Shown here piece after piece: positions 41,349 to 50,275 of a stretch of 64,000 nucleotides of DNA. Numbering within the stretch: position 1 is the stretch's first letter; every line of letters begins with the position of its first letter. The notes beneath the pieces are model-generated. The model made no database searches and was not told where the DNA came from. It worked only from the letters and a program-made list of their open reading frames with translations. This stretch comes from Nocardioides sp. Iso805N (GTDB taxonomy: Bacteria > Actinomycetota > Actinomycetes > Propionibacteriales > Nocardioidaceae). The DNA lies in NCBI RefSeq assembly GCF_000364605.1, contig NZ_KB822576.1, positions 310,001 to 374,000 on the forward strand. The letters are read 5' to 3'. Position numbers and translations under genes: made by a program.

Positions 41349-41774
41349 CTACTGCAGTGGTGCCTCGTCCAGGTCGGAGAACTTCTCCGCCGTCTCGGCG
41401 TCGTACTCCAGCCAGCGCGCCTGGTCCCAGACCTCGATCCGGTCCCCGACGCCGATGACGGCGACGTCCTTCTCCAGCCCTGCGTAGGCCCGCAGCAGTG
41501 GCGCGATCGCGATCCGCCCCTGCTTGTCGGGGGTCCCGGAGTCGGCGCCGGAGAAGAAGGAGCGGGTGACGTCACGCGTCCCCCGCAGCTCCCTCGGCTG
41601 CGCCATCACCCGGGCCGCCTCGGCGGAGAAGACGTCCTCGGGCCACACGACCAGGCATCGCTCCTGCCCCCGTGTGACCACAACGCCCTCCGCCAGTCGG
41701 TCCCTGAACTTGGCCGGGAGGATCAGCCGCCCTTTCTCATCGAGCTTGGGAGTGAAAGTCCCCATGAAGAACAT
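41349..41774 (-). CDS. mraZ: Transcriptional regulator MraZ
   Basis: A DNA-binding repressor of the dcw operon, made of two AbrB-like domains and acting as a ring-shaped oligomer. The 141-aa protein has both domain signatures: TPKLDEKGRLILPAKFRDRL and GTPDKQGRIAIAPLLRAYAGL. ATG 41774 (MFFMGTFTPK) is preceded by GGAGGGG. Directly upstream are GTGGAG boxes at 10-bp spacing, the expected MraZ operator, so autoregulation is likely. Confidence 0.97.
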   Translation of the reverse strand: MFFMGTFTPKLDEKGRLILPAKFRDRLAEGVVVTRGQERCLVVWPEDVFSAEAARVMAQPRELRGTRDVTRSFFSGADSGTPDKQGRIAIAPLLRAYAGLEKDVAVIGVGDRIEVWDQARWLEYDAETAEKFSDLDEAPLQ

Positions 41775-41781
41775 GGCGCCC

Positions 41782-41848
41782 CTCCACTTCCGTGGCCTCT
41801 TCCTCCACTTTGCTCCACCCTACTCCACTTCCCTCCACCGTCAACCAC
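41782..41848 (-). promoter_or_regulatory. Phased GTGGAG boxes, putative MraZ operator
   Basis: CTCCAC on the plus strand (GTGGAG on the minus) starts at 41782, 41803, 41813, 41823 and 41833, with a weaker AACCAC at 41843. Spacing is 10 bp, with a double step between the first two. E. coli MraZ is known to bind direct repeats at this period. Confidence 0.75.
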
Positions 41849-41928
41849 TTCGCAGGCGTTTCGCCCCACGACGCGCCTCGCGTCGCGCTCCACCGCGGCC
41901 CCGCTCGACTGCGCCTGAGTGGCAGACA

Positions 41929-41957
41929 CCTCCACCGCTCACGCCGTACGGTGGAGG
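41929..41957. promoter_or_regulatory. Inverted repeat before moxR containing GTGGAG boxes
   Basis: CCTCCACCG (41929-41937) and CGGTGGAGG (41949-41957) are perfect inverted copies around 11 bp. They end 1 bp before the MoxR GTG. The arms contain the same GTGGAG word as the mraZ operator. A -10-like TACGGT (41947-41952) and a Shine-Dalgarno-like GGAGGGG overlap the right arm. Confidence 0.5.
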
Positions 41958-41958
41958 G

Positions 41959-42918
41959 GTGAGTACGCCGAGCGCCGATCTGGAGACCGTGGCCCGGGTC
42001 TCCGGCCGCATCCGTGGCAATGTGGAGCGCGTCATCGAGGGCAAGTCCGACGTGGTCTTCTCGACGCTGGTCGTGCTCCTGGCGGAGGGTCACCTGCTGA
42101 TCGAGGACGTGCCCGGTGTCGGCAAGACCCAGCTCGCCAAGGCGCTCGCACGCTCGATCGATTGCACGGTCCGCCGGATCCAGTTCACGCCCGACCTGCT
42201 GCCCTCGGACGTGACAGGGGTGTCGGTGTTCAACCAGAACACCCGCGAGTTCGAGTTCCGGCCCGGCGGAGTCTTCGCCAACATCGTGGTCGGCGACGAG
42301 ATCAACCGCGCCTCACCCAAGACCCAGTCGGCGCTGCTGGAGTGCATGGAGGAGCGCCAGGTCACCGTCGACACCAAGACCTACCAACTGGAGTCGCCGT
42401 TCCTGGTGATCGCCACCCAGAACCCGATCGAGATGGAGGGCACCTACGTCCTTCCCGAGGCGCAGCGCGACCGCTTCATGGCCCGGGTCTCCATCGGCTA
42501 CCCGCCGACCGCGGCCGAGATGGCGATGATCACCGCGCACGCGGGCGCGAACCCGCTCGACGACCTCGAGCCGGTGACCGACGCCGCCGAGATCCGCAAG
42601 CTGGTCGGCATCGTCAGCCAGGTGCACGTCTCCGAGCCCGTCCAGCGGTACGCCGTCGGCATCGTCACCGCCACCCGGGCCAGCAGCGAGCTATCCCTGG
42701 GCGCCTCGCCGCGTGCCACCCTCCACCTGGTCCGCGCCGCCAAGGCCGCGGCCGCGCTGCAGGGTCGGGACTTCGTGCTGCCCGACGACATCAGCGCGCT
42801 GGCACTGCCGGTGCTGACCCACCGCCTGCTGCTCAGTGCCGAGGCCGCCCTGGGCGGGCGCCAGGTCGCCGACGTGCTGCGCAGCCTGCTCGGCGCCGTA
42901 CCTGTGCCGTCGGCCTGA
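41959..42918 (+). CDS. MoxR-family AAA+ ATPase
   Basis: 319 aa from GTG 41959 (VSTPSADLETVARV). Walker A is EDVPGVGKTQLAKALA, Walker B VVGDEINRASPKTQSALLECMEERQVTVD, and sensor 1 FLVIATQNPIEMEGTY. MoxR ATPases act as chaperones for partner complexes and are usually encoded with a DUF58 protein, as here (24 bp downstream). The client is unknown. GGAGGGG lies directly before the start and TACGGT 6 nt upstream, so leaderless and leadered translation cannot be told apart. Confidence 0.95.
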   Translation: MSTPSADLETVARVSGRIRGNVERVIEGKSDVVFSTLVVLLAEGHLLIEDVPGVGKTQLAKALARSIDCTVRRIQFTPDLLPSDVTGVSVFNQNTREFEFRPGGVFANIVVGDEINRASPKTQSALLECMEERQVTVDTKTYQLESPFLVIATQNPIEMEGTYVLPEAQRDRFMARVSIGYPPTAAEMAMITAHAGANPLDDLEPVTDAAEIRKLVGIVSQVHVSEPVQRYAVGIVTATRASSELSLGASPRATLHLVRAAKAAAALQGRDFVLPDDISALALPVLTHRLLLSAEAALGGRQVADVLRSLLGAVPVPSA

Positions 42919-42942
42919 TCACGCCGAGCGGAGTCGAGAGCG

Positions 42943-44205
42943 ATGCGCGAGGCACTACGAGGACTCACCCTCCGCGGCCGCGCCTTCCTGGCATCAGGGG
43001 CGACGGCGATCGCCTGCGCGGTACTGCTCGGCCAGCCAGGGCTCACCCGGGTCGGCGTGCTCCTGGTCGTGCTGCCGCTGGTGGTGGCGGTCGTGGTGGG
43101 GCGCAGCCGCTACCAGTTGGCGCTGACCCGCTCCGTGGTGCCGGCGGTGGTCGCCGTCGGCCAGCCCGCCCGCGTGCGGATCAGGCTGAGCAACGAGGGC
43201 ACGCTTCCCTCGGCGCCGCTGCTGCTGGAGGAGACCGTGCCGTTCACGCTCGGCGCGCGGCCACGGTTCGTGGTGCGCAGGCTGGGCCGCCACCGCGAGC
43301 TGGACTACCAGGTCCGAGCCGAGCTGCGCGGACGCTTCGACCTCGGCCCGATGACGGTGCACGTCTGCGACCCGTTCGGGCTGGTCCGGCTGGGCCGGGC
43401 GTTCTCCTCCACCGCTCCCCTGGTGGTCACGCCGCGCACCGTGCCGCTGGATCAGATCAACCTCACCGCCGCTCGCAGCGGCACCGGCGACAACCGGCCG
43501 CGGGCGTTCGCCGGCGGTAGCGCCGAGGACGTCACCGTGCGCGAGTACCGCCGCGGCGACGATCTGCGCCGGGTGCACTGGCGGAGCTCCGCCCGCATCG
43601 GGGAGCTGATGGTGCGCCGGGAGGAGCAGCACTGGCAGGCGCGCGCCACCGTGCTGCTCGACACCCGTGCGGCTGCCCATCGCGGGGTCGGCTCGGCGGC
43701 CTCGTTCGAAGCAGCCGTCAGCGCGACGGCGTCGATCGCGGCACACCTGACCGAGCGCGGGTATGCCGTCCGCCTGGTCGCCACCGACGGTCGCGACCTC
43801 ACCGCCTGGCAGCGTGCCTCGGTACAGGCCGCCAGCACCGCGACGCTGCTCGAGGCCCTTGCGGTGGTCGACACGACGCCGTCGGTGGGCATCGAGGCGG
43901 ACTGGCTCGACGGCCCGGGTGCCGGCGGCCTGCTCATCGCGGTGCTCGGTGCGCTCGACGGGACCGAGACCGCCGCCCTGCGCCGGCTGCGCAACCAGTC
44001 CCCCGCAGCCTTGGCGCTCGTCCTCGACGTCGCTGGCTGGGCTCCGGCCCGCCCCGAGGACATCGCATCTCCCGTCGACGCGACGGTGCTGCTCAGGCAG
44101 CAGGGCTGGCAGGCCGCTCCGCTGAGAGCCGGCGAACGCCTGGAGACGGCGTGGCGAGGACTGGCGGTCAGCAGAGCCGGCATCAGGCTGGGAGGTGCGA
44201 CCTGA
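42943..44205 (+). CDS. DUF58 domain protein
   Basis: 420 aa starting MREALRGLTLRGRAFLASG. Two membrane helices near the N-terminus (about 15-52) are followed by a beta-rich region and the DUF58 core GGSAEDVTVREYRRGDDLRRVHWRSSARIGELMVRREEQ, then a von Willebrand A-like fold with DTR in place of the DxS start (TVLLDTRAA). DUF58 proteins pair with MoxR ATPases and are thought to help assemble or activate client proteins. The stop shares one base with the next start (TGATG). Confidence 0.93.
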   Translation: MREALRGLTLRGRAFLASGATAIACAVLLGQPGLTRVGVLLVVLPLVVAVVVGRSRYQLALTRSVVPAVVAVGQPARVRIRLSNEGTLPSAPLLLEETVPFTLGARPRFVVRRLGRHRELDYQVRAELRGRFDLGPMTVHVCDPFGLVRLGRAFSSTAPLVVTPRTVPLDQINLTAARSGTGDNRPRAFAGGSAEDVTVREYRRGDDLRRVHWRSSARIGELMVRREEQHWQARATVLLDTRAAAHRGVGSAASFEAAVSATASIAAHLTERGYAVRLVATDGRDLTAWQRASVQAASTATLLEALAVVDTTPSVGIEADWLDGPGAGGLLIAVLGALDGTETAALRRLRNQSPAALALVLDVAGWAPARPEDIASPVDATVLLRQQGWQAAPLRAGERLETAWRGLAVSRAGIRLGGAT

Positions 44206-46502
44206 TGCGCGCCTCCCGCGACTTCCTGCTCACTCTCCTCACCGCAGCGACCGTCCTGCTGGCGGTCGGCTCCTGGAGCCGCATCGTCTACGGCCTGGAC
44301 CACGCGATGGTGCCCATCGTGCTCATCGGCACGTTCGTGGCGATCGCCGGCTGGGGCCTGCGGCTGACCACGACGCCACGCTGGGTGATCCCGCTGGTCC
44401 AGCTAGCGCTGGCCTGGTCGGTGGTCTCGAGCCGGCTCACCCGCACGCCTGTCCCGCTGCGACACGTCCCCCGGCTGCGGTTGGAGGACGCGTTCCTCGC
44501 CGCCGGCGACGCCATCGCCCATGCCGCTCCGCCGGTACCGGTGATCGATGGCGTGTTGCCGTTCGTTCTCTGTGGCGCCGCGCTCGCCTTCGTGGTCGCC
44601 GACCTGCTCGCGCACACCCTGCGCCTGCCCGCTGTCGCCGGCCTGGTGCTGCTCACCGTGCTGGCGGTGCCGATCAGCGTCGTCAGCGGCCAGGCCGGCA
44701 TCACCGGCGCCGCCCGCAACGGAGTGGCGCCGTGGCTCTTCGCGCTCGTCGTCGCCGGCTGGCTCGCGCAGGTGGTGATCGCCGAGGGCGACCGGCTGGA
44801 CCGTGGGGGTCGGCAGCTCGACGTCGACGATGCTGCGAGCTCAGCGGTCACGTCCCGCTCGGTCGTCGCGACCGTCGCCGTGGGTGGCACTGCCACCGTG
44901 CTGGCCCTCGTCGTACCGTTCGCGATCCCGACCATGCATGTGCGCCTCGACGGCTTCGGCGCCGGCCCGGGTGGCGGGCACGTCACGGTCACCAACCCGA
45001 TGGTCGACGTACGGCGCAACCTGGTGCAGGGCGCCGACGTCCCGCTGGTCAGGGTGACCACGGACGACCCGGACCCCGGCTACCTGCGGATCGCGGTGCT
45101 GACCCGGTTCAACGCCACCCAGTGGTCGGCCGGCGATCGCAGCATCCCCAAGTCGCAGGGCTCCCACGGTGAGGTGCCGATCGCCGGGCTGTCGCCGAAG
45201 ACGCCCGTGGCGACCTACAACTACAGCATCGCGATCAATCCCGACTTCGAATCGCGCTGGCTGCCCACCCCGGCGCCGATCAAGGCGATCGACGCCGCGG
45301 GCGACTGGCGCTACGACACCAGCACCGACGACTTCGTCGCCGTCGGCAAGGGGCTGAATACGGCCGGCCTGACCTACACGGCGGTCCGGTCCGAGCCCGA
45401 TCTGACCGCCGCCGATCTGGACGACATGAGCTCGGGCGTCGGTCAGGTCGCCTCGTCCTACACCGACCAGCCGCCGAATCTCCCCGCGATCGTCTCGCAG
45501 CTGGCCCACAAGGTCACCCGCGACGCCGATGCCAGCACTCCGCTCGAGCAGGCCGTGGCGCTGCAGGACTGGTTCCGTGAGAGTGGCGGATTCACCTACT
45601 CCACCGCCACGGACCTCGGCTCCGGCGCTACCGACCTGGCCCGCTTCCTCGGCTCCGGTCCGGACAGCAAGACGGGCTACTGCCAGCAGTTCGCCGCCGC
45701 GATGGCCGCGATGGCCCGCACCCTCGGCATCCCGGCCCGCGTGGCGGTGGGCTTCCTCAGCCCGACCGAGCAGTCGGACGGAACCTACGTCTACTCCAGC
45801 CACGACATGCACGCCTGGCCCGAGCTCTACTTCGCGGGCGCAGGCTGGATCCGTTTCGAGCCCACCCCGGCATCGGGGACGGTCGTGCCCGGCTACGCCC
45901 ACGACCCGACGTCCCTCACCCAGCAGCCGTCCATCGGACCCAGCGCGAGCGCGTCGGCACAGCCGCAGGCCGCGCAGACCGCAAAGCCTCGAACGAACGC
46001 CCAGCAGTCCGCCGGCGACAAGTCGATCCCGATCCCGCTGGAGAGCCACCACACCTGGCGCTGGGTGGCACTGGCTGCGCTGCTCGCACTGCTGGGTGCA
46101 CTGGTCGCCATGCCCGGAGCAGTACGTCGCAGGCGTCGGCGTACGCGCCTGAACGGCACCGCCGAGGACGCCTGGGCCGAGATGCGTGACACCGTCATCG
46201 ACCTCGGCATCGCCTGGGCCGACGGTATCTCGCCGCGGGCGACCCGGCAGCTCGTCGACCGCTACGTCGGCACCCACGAAGGCCACCTCGCCTTGGACCA
46301 ACTGGTCGACGCGGTCGAGCGGGAGCGCTACGCCGCAAGCTCGACACCACTCGATCCGCAGGTGATGACCGACCTTCTGGAGGGGCTGAAGCTGGGTCAG
46401 CCGGCCGCGACCGTGCGGCACGCGGCCTGGTGGCCGCGATCGGTGCTGCACCGACACCGCGGCCCTGGCGCGGCCGACCGCCCGATGGACCGGGTGGGCT
46501 GA
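44205..46502 (+). CDS. TgpA-type membrane transglutaminase-like protein
   Basis: 765 aa. An N-terminal membrane block with about six helices (residues 8-215) is followed by an extracytoplasmic domain, the transglutaminase-like core with Cys in SKTGYCQQFAAAMAAMARTLGIPARVAVGF and His in SSHDMHAWPELYFAGAGWIRFEPTP, a Ser/Ala/Gln linker, another helix (about 625-645) and a C-terminal cytoplasmic DUF4129-like tail. The third member of the MoxR-DUF58-transglutaminase operon. Its substrate is unknown; a wall-linked peptidase or cross-linking role fits the neighbourhood (inference). It converges on the DUF3040 gene with a 7-bp gap. Confidence 0.93.
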   Translation: MRASRDFLLTLLTAATVLLAVGSWSRIVYGLDHAMVPIVLIGTFVAIAGWGLRLTTTPRWVIPLVQLALAWSVVSSRLTRTPVPLRHVPRLRLEDAFLAAGDAIAHAAPPVPVIDGVLPFVLCGAALAFVVADLLAHTLRLPAVAGLVLLTVLAVPISVVSGQAGITGAARNGVAPWLFALVVAGWLAQVVIAEGDRLDRGGRQLDVDDAASSAVTSRSVVATVAVGGTATVLALVVPFAIPTMHVRLDGFGAGPGGGHVTVTNPMVDVRRNLVQGADVPLVRVTTDDPDPGYLRIAVLTRFNATQWSAGDRSIPKSQGSHGEVPIAGLSPKTPVATYNYSIAINPDFESRWLPTPAPIKAIDAAGDWRYDTSTDDFVAVGKGLNTAGLTYTAVRSEPDLTAADLDDMSSGVGQVASSYTDQPPNLPAIVSQLAHKVTRDADASTPLEQAVALQDWFRESGGFTYSTATDLGSGATDLARFLGSGPDSKTGYCQQFAAAMAAMARTLGIPARVAVGFLSPTEQSDGTYVYSSHDMHAWPELYFAGAGWIRFEPTPASGTVVPGYAHDPTSLTQQPSIGPSASASAQPQAAQTAKPRTNAQQSAGDKSIPIPLESHHTWRWVALAALLALLGALVAMPGAVRRRRRRTRLNGTAEDAWAEMRDTVIDLGIAWADGISPRATRQLVDRYVGTHEGHLALDQLVDAVERERYAASSTPLDPQVMTDLLEGLKLGQPAATVRHAAWWPRSVLHRHRGPGAADRPMDRVG

Positions 46503-46509
46503 TGTCGCC

Positions 46510-46962
46510 CTACCAGCCGAAGCCGCCGCGGCGACGGCGCCAGCGGGCCTCGACCTTCTGCATGAAGGTGCCGCTGCTGCGCGCCTTGCTCCGACCGTTG
46601 CCGCGGCCGGAGCGGCCACCGTCGATGACGGTGAAGCGCTGTGCGCCGCGGGGGCTGTGGTGCGCATTGCCGTGACCGGCGGCGAACGGCAGTGGCCGAC
46701 CGCGCAGAGCCGTCAGACCGACGGTGGCCGCAGCCAGCATGATCAGGAAGCCGACGATGCCCAGCGCCCACAGGCTGGTGACGACACCCGCCATCAACAG
46801 GCCGACGCCGACCACGAAGGCGACGCCGGAGATGATGACGCGCCGTTGCGCGGCTCGACGCAGGGAGTGACCGCGCAGCGTGGAGGCGAACTTCGGGTCC
46901 TCAGCGGAGAGAGCGCGCTCCATCTGCTCGAGCAGTCGCAGCTCCTCTTCCGACAATGGCAC
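46510..46962 (-). CDS. DUF3040 membrane protein
   Basis: 150 aa starting at GTG 46962 (VPLSEEELRLLEQMERAL), with AAGGAGG 6 nt upstream. The N-terminus LSEEEL..LEQMERAL..EDPKFASTLRG is the hallmark of DUF3040, followed by two helices (about 41-62 and 66-86) and a basic, Gly/Arg-rich tail ending RRRRGGFGW. Function is unknown; such proteins lie near mraZ in many actinobacteria (comparable to Rv2169c). A TAGACT box at 46991-46996 could be its -10. Confidence 0.87.
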   Translation of the reverse strand: MPLSEEELRLLEQMERALSAEDPKFASTLRGHSLRRAAQRRVIISGVAFVVGVGLLMAGVVTSLWALGIVGFLIMLAAATVGLTALRGRPLPFAAGHGNAHHSPRGAQRFTVIDGGRSGRGNGRSKARSSGTFMQKVEARWRRRRGGFGW

Positions 46963-47081
46963 CGGATCCTCCTTGGTTGCGATGCGGTCAAGTCTAGGCA
47001 GGCAATGCCGGGGACGGTAGCGCACCAGGCGAAATTCCTGACGCCCGCCCAGGCGACAGCGGTCCCCGGGGGCAGGACGGG

Positions 47082-47810
47082 TCAAGCGCGGACGGCCAGC
47101 AGGTGCAGCTGCGAGGCCAGGGTCAGGAACTCAGCGCGCTGGGAGACGGCACGCTCCAGCTCGATCAGCGCCGCCGTCGCGCCGGCCTCCAGGTCGAGCA
47201 GCGATCCAGGAACCAGGTCGGCGAAGACACGCACCCCGTGCACGGCGAGCACTTCGAAGTCGGCGCTGACGGCGGCCACCGTCGCCTCACCAGCGGTGAA
47301 GCGACGCCCGACCCGGCCTGCTGGGGTGGGGTCGTCGAGCATCGCCAGCGCCTGGGTGAAGTGCCCGGCCATGGCTCGGGCGACCACCGCGGCCGTGCGC
47401 TGGGCCACCATCAGGCTCAGCACGCCAGCCGGGCGCAGCACGTCGTGCAGGCTGCGCATCGCGGCGGCGACATCCTCGACGTGCTCGAGCACACCGTGGC
47501 AGAGCACCACGTCGGCGCCCTCGGCGCCGATCACGTCCAGCAGACCCGAAAGATCGCCCTGGTGGGCGGACACCTCGGCGCCCTCCTCACGGGCACGGCG
47601 ATCGAGCGCCGCCAGTGCGTCAGGGCTGGGGTCGATGACCGTCACGCGGTGCCCCAGCTTCGCCACCCGTACGGCGAACCCGCCGGTGCCGCCGCCGATG
47701 TCGACCACGTCGAGCGGGTCGCCCTGCAGGTGCGGCTGCAGCGCCTCCCACATGATCGCGTCTCGGGCGAAGCTGCGTCGCTCGCTGGGAGTGCTCATGG
47801 AGGTGCTCAT
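47082..47810 (-). CDS. Class I SAM-dependent methyltransferase
   Basis: 242 aa. Motif I is VVDIGGGTGGFAVRVAKLG, with the acidic end of strand 2 in VTVIDPSPDALAAL, motif post-I AHQGDLSGL, and VVLCHGVLEHVEDVAAAM. The fold is clear and resembles tRNA (cmo5U)-type and small-molecule methyltransferases; the substrate cannot be read. Two starts, ATG 47810 and ATG 47798 (MSTSMSTPSERR), are possible. It lies 17 bp after the membrane protein gene at 47.8-48.3 kb on the same strand. Confidence 0.87.
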   Translation of the reverse strand: MSTSMSTPSERRSFARDAIMWEALQPHLQGDPLDVVDIGGGTGGFAVRVAKLGHRVTVIDPSPDALAALDRRAREEGAEVSAHQGDLSGLLDVIGAEGADVVLCHGVLEHVEDVAAAMRSLHDVLRPAGVLSLMVAQRTAAVVARAMAGHFTQALAMLDDPTPAGRVGRRFTAGEATVAAVSADFEVLAVHGVRVFADLVPGSLLDLEAGATAALIELERAVSQRAEFLTLASQLHLLAVRA

Positions 47811-47827
47811 GGGCGCAGGCCTCTCGC

Positions 47828-48340
47828 TCAGCCCCGGGCCGCGGGGACGGCCGGATGCGCGGGCTGTTGCGACGCACTCGGGTGGATGTAGCGGGTGACG
47901 GGTGGCAGCCACATGAAGACCAGCGACGTCACGCCGGTGACGATCGCGATGATCGTGCAGACCACGAAGAGCGCCGGCGGGTCGGTCAGGATCGCACCGA
48001 CGCTGGCCACGGCCGACCCGAGCAGCAGCAGGGTGATGCCGATCCGGCCCCACTCGAAGCCGTTGCGCAGGAACTGGGAGAGGACCCACAGCAGGCCGAG
48101 CATCACGACGTACAACGTGACGGCGGGGGCGACGAAGTGCGGCGGCTTCACCGTGCCGGCCCGCACCGCCGCGAGGCCCTGGGTGCGCAGCAGATGACGG
48201 GTGGCGGGGTTGCCCTCGGCCCACGCGCGAGCCAGCGAGTCTCGGAACAGCACCACGAAGAGCACCGTGATGCCGCCGACCACGACGAGCGCCGCCAAGG
48301 CCTGCAGCGCGCGGGTCAGCTCGACTGGTCTCTCTTCCAC
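47828..48340 (-). CDS. Four-helix membrane protein, unknown function
   Basis: 170 aa from GTG 48340 (VEERPVELTRALQAL), supported by GGAGGAGG 7 nt upstream. Hydrophobic segments are at about 10-27, 66-86, 94-113 and 118-143. The N-terminal ELTRALQALAALVVVGGITVLF and the absence of soluble motifs give no clear family. It is co-directional and nearly adjacent to the methyltransferase gene, and divergent from the YbaK-type gene with 46 bp between the start codons. Confidence 0.7.
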   Translation of the reverse strand: MEERPVELTRALQALAALVVVGGITVLFVVLFRDSLARAWAEGNPATRHLLRTQGLAAVRAGTVKPPHFVAPAVTLYVVMLGLLWVLSQFLRNGFEWGRIGITLLLLGSAVASVGAILTDPPALFVVCTIIAIVTGVTSLVFMWLPPVTRYIHPSASQQPAHPAVPAARG

Positions 48341-48373
48341 GTGTTTCCTCCTCCGGCCCGCTCGATCCCTGAG

Positions 48374-48379
48374 TAGGGT
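48374..48379 (+). promoter_or_regulatory. -10 box TAGGGT, leaderless type
   Basis: TAGGGT lies 7 nt before GTG 48387 of the YbaK-type gene. Confidence 0.5.
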
Positions 48380-48386
48380 CCCGAGC

Positions 48387-48860
48387 GTGGCAAGCGAACA
48401 TCCTTCGATCAGCGCCTTCCGGACCGCACACGACGAGCGGGGCGGTACCGGCGACATCGTCATTCTGCCCGACTCGGTCCATACCGCGGCACTGGCGGCC
48501 GAGGCACTCGGCTGTGAGGTGGGTGCGATCGCCAACAGCCTCCTCTTCGAGGCGGCCGGCCGGCCGGTGCTGATCCTCACCTCCGGCGCGCATCGAGTGG
48601 ACACCACCCTGGCAGCCGAGCGGATCGGCGTGCCGAAGCTGAAGCGGGCCAGTCCGGAGTTCGTCCGGGAGCACACCGGCCAGGTGATCGGCGGCGTGTC
48701 GCCGCTGGGACATCCGGCGCCGGTCCCGACGTACCTGGACCGCTGGCTGGCCCGCTACCCGGTCGTGTGGGCAGCCGCCGGGCACCCCGCCTCGGTGTTC
48801 TCCACCACCTACGCAGAGCTGCTGGCCATGACCGGCGCCACCGAGCTGGCCGTGGACTGA
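48387..48860 (+). CDS. YbaK/EbsC-type aminoacyl-tRNA deacylase
   Basis: 157 aa starting VASEHPSISAFRTAH. The YbaK domain appears as GCEVGAIANSLLFEAAGRPVLILTSGAHRVD, KLKRASPEFVREHTGQVIGGVSPLGHP and VWAAAGHPASVFSTTYAEL. The lysine and the GxxSPxG loop match trans-editing factors that hydrolyse mischarged tRNA-Pro. GTG 48387 is supported by TAGGGT 7 nt upstream. It stands alone, before the FAD oxidoreductase gene with an 82-bp gap. Confidence 0.93.
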   Translation: MASEHPSISAFRTAHDERGGTGDIVILPDSVHTAALAAEALGCEVGAIANSLLFEAAGRPVLILTSGAHRVDTTLAAERIGVPKLKRASPEFVREHTGQVIGGVSPLGHPAPVPTYLDRWLARYPVVWAAAGHPASVFSTTYAELLAMTGATELAVD

Positions 48861-48929
48861 GCGTCCGCTGCACCAACGCTTCACCAACGCAGCACAATGG
48901 CAGCACGACGGCTGCCGACGCGCACCCGC

Positions 48930-48935
48930 TAACGT
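48930..48935 (+). promoter_or_regulatory. -10 box TAACGT, leaderless type
   Basis: TAACGT lies 7 nt before GTG 48943 of the FAD oxidoreductase gene. Confidence 0.45.
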
Positions 48936-48942
48936 TCCGCGG

Positions 48943-50262
48943 GTGGCGCGCGTGGTGGTGATCGGTGGAGGGTTCGGCGGGATGGCCTCGGCGGCCCGCT
49001 TGGCCAAGCTGGGCCATGACGTCACGCTGCTGGAGGCGGCCGACCATCTCGGCGGTGCACTCGAGCCGATCAGCCAGGACGGCTTCACCTGGGACGGCGG
49101 CCCGACCATGACGCTGCTGCCGGCGGTGACCCGCGACCTGTTCCGCAAGTCGGGCAGGCCGCTGGAGCGCGAGCTCGACCTGGAGCCCGTCGAGGTGATC
49201 CGCGAGCACCGGTTCGAGGACCGCACGCGGGTGCAGATGAGCGGCGGCTCCCGGGCGGCGCAGCTGGAGGCGTTCGACGCGCTCGGCAAGGGCCTGGGGC
49301 GGCAGTGGGTCGACTTCGTCGCCTCCTACGCCGAGGACTGGGAGGTGCTTCGCCAGCACTACTTCGAGGTGCCGTGGAGTCCCACCGCACTCCCCCGCGA
49401 GGTCGCCGCCCTGCTCGAGTCTCGCGAGACGATGGCCAAGCGCATCCGGCGCACGTTCAAGGATCGCCGGATGCGACTGGTGGCCGGCTTCCCGTTCGAG
49501 GCGGAAGGGCACAACCCCCGCGACGTACCGGCCTGGGCAGGGCTCGTGCACTACCTCGAGCAGCGTTTCGGCGCCTGGACGGTGCCAGGTGGCATGCACC
49601 AGGTGACAGGTGTCCTCGAGCAGCGGCTGGCGACCCGCAAGGTCGCCGTCCTGAAGGGCACCGCCGCCACCGACGTGGTGCTGCGGGGCGGCAGGGTCGT
49701 GGGCGTGGCCATCAGCGGGCCGGACGGGGAGGCCGAGATCGAGTCCGAGATGGTGGTCAGCGCCATCGACCCGCGTCGCCTCCCTGCCACCGAGCGGTAC
49801 GCCGACAGGACCCTCCCGGCAATGCCGCCGCAGGTCTTCCACCTCGGCCTGAAGGACGCCCCCGAGTTGCCGGCCGCCGAGGTCGTGCTGCACGGCGACC
49901 CGCTCCTGGTGGTGCGCGCCTCGGGAAACGCCTGGACCGTGCACGTCCGCGGCCGGCTGCTGGAGGACGTCACCGTCGCGTTGGCCCGGCACCGGCTCGA
50001 TGTCCGCGACCAGGTCGTCAGCCGGGTGGATCTGGGGCCGCGCGAGCTGGTGGGCCGCTGGGGCGGGTCGCCGTACGGGCTGTTGTGGATGGGCCGCAAC
50101 ACGGTCCGGCACAGGCTCGGCCCCACCACCCCGATCCCGGGTCTGTACGCCGCCGGCGCGCACGCCACACCCGGCGCCGGGCTGCCGTTCGTCGGACTCT
50201 CCGCGGCGCTGGTGGCGCAGGCCATCACGACCGATACCGGCGGCGGCGACCTGCGGGCGTGA
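48943..50262 (+). CDS. Phytoene desaturase-like FAD oxidoreductase
   Basis: 439 aa. The N-terminal dinucleotide-binding motif is VVVIGGGFGGMASAARLAKLGHDVTLLEAADHLGG, and the C-terminal FAD-binding segment is IPGLYAAGAHATPGAGLPFVGLSAALVAQ, the pattern of the CrtI/phytoene desaturase family. A carotenoid or other polyprenoid substrate is possible because a polyprenyl synthetase gene lies 1 kb away, but the genes are split by divergent metF and the call is only family-level. It converges with metF with 13 bp between stops. Start is GTG 48943. Confidence 0.87.
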   Translation: MARVVVIGGGFGGMASAARLAKLGHDVTLLEAADHLGGALEPISQDGFTWDGGPTMTLLPAVTRDLFRKSGRPLERELDLEPVEVIREHRFEDRTRVQMSGGSRAAQLEAFDALGKGLGRQWVDFVASYAEDWEVLRQHYFEVPWSPTALPREVAALLESRETMAKRIRRTFKDRRMRLVAGFPFEAEGHNPRDVPAWAGLVHYLEQRFGAWTVPGGMHQVTGVLEQRLATRKVAVLKGTAATDVVLRGGRVVGVAISGPDGEAEIESEMVVSAIDPRRLPATERYADRTLPAMPPQVFHLGLKDAPELPAAEVVLHGDPLLVVRASGNAWTVHVRGRLLEDVTVALARHRLDVRDQVVSRVDLGPRELVGRWGGSPYGLLWMGRNTVRHRLGPTTPIPGLYAAGAHATPGAGLPFVGLSAALVAQAITTDTGGGDLRA

Positions 50263-50275
50263 GCCCCTGCCGGCG

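Noticed and set aside
48870..48895. Short direct repeat CACCAACGC after the YbaK-type gene
   Set aside because: Only two copies of 9 bp; within chance for this composition.
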